A stretch of DNA of 64,000 bases, taken from NCBI RefSeq assembly GCF_003339845.1, contig NZ_PPTR01000003.1, forward strand, positions 186,001 through 250,000, written 5' to 3'. The DNA is from Gordonibacter sp. 28C. Its GTDB lineage: Bacteria > Actinomycetota > Coriobacteriia > Coriobacteriales > Eggerthellaceae. The translations under genes were made by a program, and so were the position numbers. Position 1 is the first letter of the stretch; every line of letters starts with the position of its first letter. Below are positions 62,951 through 64,000 of this stretch, in pieces. Below the pieces are notes generated by a model. That model saw only the letters and a program-made list of their open reading frames with translations. It was not told where the DNA came from and searched no databases.

Positions 62951-64000
62951 TCATGTCGTCATCGTGCGTCTCACGGCCCTCTCCCAGCCTTGCAGCAGCC
63001 TGGCGTGGCGGGCGTCCTCCATGCCCGGCTCGTAGACCGTGTCCGACGAGCGCAGGTCGCACAACCGCCCGGTGTCCTTCCAGAAGCCGGTGCCGAGGCC
63101 CGCCAGGTACGCTGCGCCCAGGGCCGTCGTCTCCGTATTCTGAGGACGGCGCAACGGCGTGCGCAAGAGGTCGCTTTGGAACTGCATGAGAAAATCGTTC
63201 GCCGACGCCCCGCCGTCCACCTTGAGCACCTTGAGCGGCAGGCCCGCGTCGGCCTCCATGGCCACGGCCAGATCGTGCACCTGGTAGGCCAGCGACTCCA
63301 GCGCCGCGCGCACGACGTGCGCCCGGCTCGTGCCGCGCGTGAGGCCGTAGACGGCGCCGCGCGCCTCGGCGTCCCAGTACGGCGCGCCCAGCCCCGTGAA
63401 GGCGGGCACCACGTACACGCCGCCCGTGTCGGGCACGCTGCGCGCGATGGCGCACGTTTCCGCCACGTCGTCGATGAGGCCCAGCTCGTCGCGCAGCCAT
63501 TGCAAGAGGGCGCCGGCCATGAACACGCTCCCCTCGAGCGCGTACTCGGGGCCCTCCGCGCCCGGCGCGGAGGCGGCCAGCGTCGTGACCAGGTTGTGGG
63601 TGGAGCGGCACGCCTCCCCGCCCGTGTGCATGAGCAGGAAGCAGCCGGTGCCGTACGTGTTCTTCGCCTGACCGGCCTCGAAGCAGCACTGTCCGAACAG
63701 CGCGGCCTGCTGGTCGCCCGCCACGCCGCGGATGGGCACGCCGCCCACCACGCCGGGGTTCGCCGTGACGCCGAAGTCGGCCGACGAGGGGCGCACGTCG
63801 GGCAGCATCGAGGCCGGCACGCCGAACAGGTCGAGCAGCCACGGGTCCCAGCGCATCTCATGGATGTCGTAGAGCATGGTGCGGCTGGCGTTGGTCACGT
63901 CGGTGGCGTGCACCCGCCCGTCCGTGAGCGACCACACGAGCCAGCTGTCCACCGTGCCGAACGCCAGCTTGCCGGCTTCGGCGTCGGCGCGGGCGCCGGG
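62951..64000 (-). CDS. glpK: Glycerol kinase (N-terminus cut by window end)
   Basis: The visible 349 residues are the middle and C-terminal parts of a FGGY-family kinase. [17 protein letters not shown] and [29 protein letters not shown] are strongly glycerol-kinase-like, as are [10 protein letters not shown] and [18 protein letters not shown]. The enzyme makes glycerol 3-phosphate from glycerol and ATP. The N-terminal ATPase part lies outside the window. Confidence 0.95.
   Translation of the reverse strand, partial: PGARADAEAGKLAFGTVDSWLVWSLTDGRVHATDVTNASRTMLYDIHEMRWDPWLLDLFGVPASMLPDVRPSSADFGVTANPGVVGGVPIRGVAGDQQAALFGQCCFEAGQAKNTYGTGCFLLMHTGGEACRSTHNLVTTLAASAPGAEGPEYALEGSVFMAGALLQWLRDELGLIDDVAETCAIARSVPDTGGVYVVPAFTGLGAPYWDAEARGAVYGLTRGTSRAHVVRAALESLAYQVHDLAVAMEADAGLPLKVLKVDGGASANDFLMQFQSDLLRTPLRRPQNTETTALGAAYLAGLGTGFWKDTGRLCDLRSSDTVYEPGMEDARHARLLQGWERAVRRTMTT

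Overview
The window is GC-rich and densely coded. Its content suggests an anaerobic actinobacterium of the class Coriobacteriia, most like Eggerthella or a close relative. This is judged from gene content, not from a search: two cytoplasmic molybdopterin oxidoreductases each paired with a small 4Fe-4S protein, a 12-helix LuxR-type regulator, an aldo/keto reductase with built-in ferredoxin clusters, nickel-pincer cofactor genes, and many short palindromic intergenic repeats. No rRNA, tRNA, phage, transposase or CRISPR array was seen.

Layout. 1-8967: two ECF sigma/anti-sigma pairs (one on each strand), recQ, a candidate type I toxin-antitoxin locus (3853-4155), an MFS transporter and a von Willebrand-type surface protein. 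The second sigma gene and the von Willebrand gene share the same promoter motif. 9033-14554: an amidohydrolase, an acetyltransferase, the larE-larB-larC cofactor genes and the ferredoxin-fused aldo/keto reductase. 14951-20728: an MFS transporter, a LysR regulator, a divergent molybdoenzyme with its iron-sulfur partner, and a zinc-ribbon protein. 20908-23460: a hydrolase, a lipocalin-like protein and ychF. 23897-26166: two adjacent U32-family proteins preceded by a gene for a glycine/tyrosine hexapeptide-repeat peptide, which is the most intriguing cluster here. 26421-33922: an NSS transporter, an exported amidohydrolase, asnB and a sodium/solute symporter. 34251-42119: a phosphoesterase/radical-SAM fusion protein, a hypothetical protein, truA and dnaE. 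42449-47010: small membrane proteins, a flavin-binding protein, a TetR-controlled membrane protein, a candidate leader RNA, and two truncated genes fused tail to tail. 47398-51785: a second molybdoenzyme pair and a LuxR-type membrane regulator. 51918-59010: a complete F-type ATP synthase operon (atpI-like, B, E, F, H, A, G, D, C). 59321-64000: dCMP deaminase, upp, glyA, rpiB and a partial glpK.

How it fits together. Housekeeping blocks (ATP synthase, dnaE, truA, ychF, nucleotide and one-carbon genes) alternate with accessory metabolic modules. These modules each tend to carry their own regulator (LysR, LuxR, TetR, ECF sigma), as expected for a gut anaerobe that switches between many substrates. 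Several intergenic regions hold palindromic elements of at least four families, some nested inside each other. One palindromic cluster interrupts recQ in frame, and another supplies the stop codon of the radical-SAM gene.
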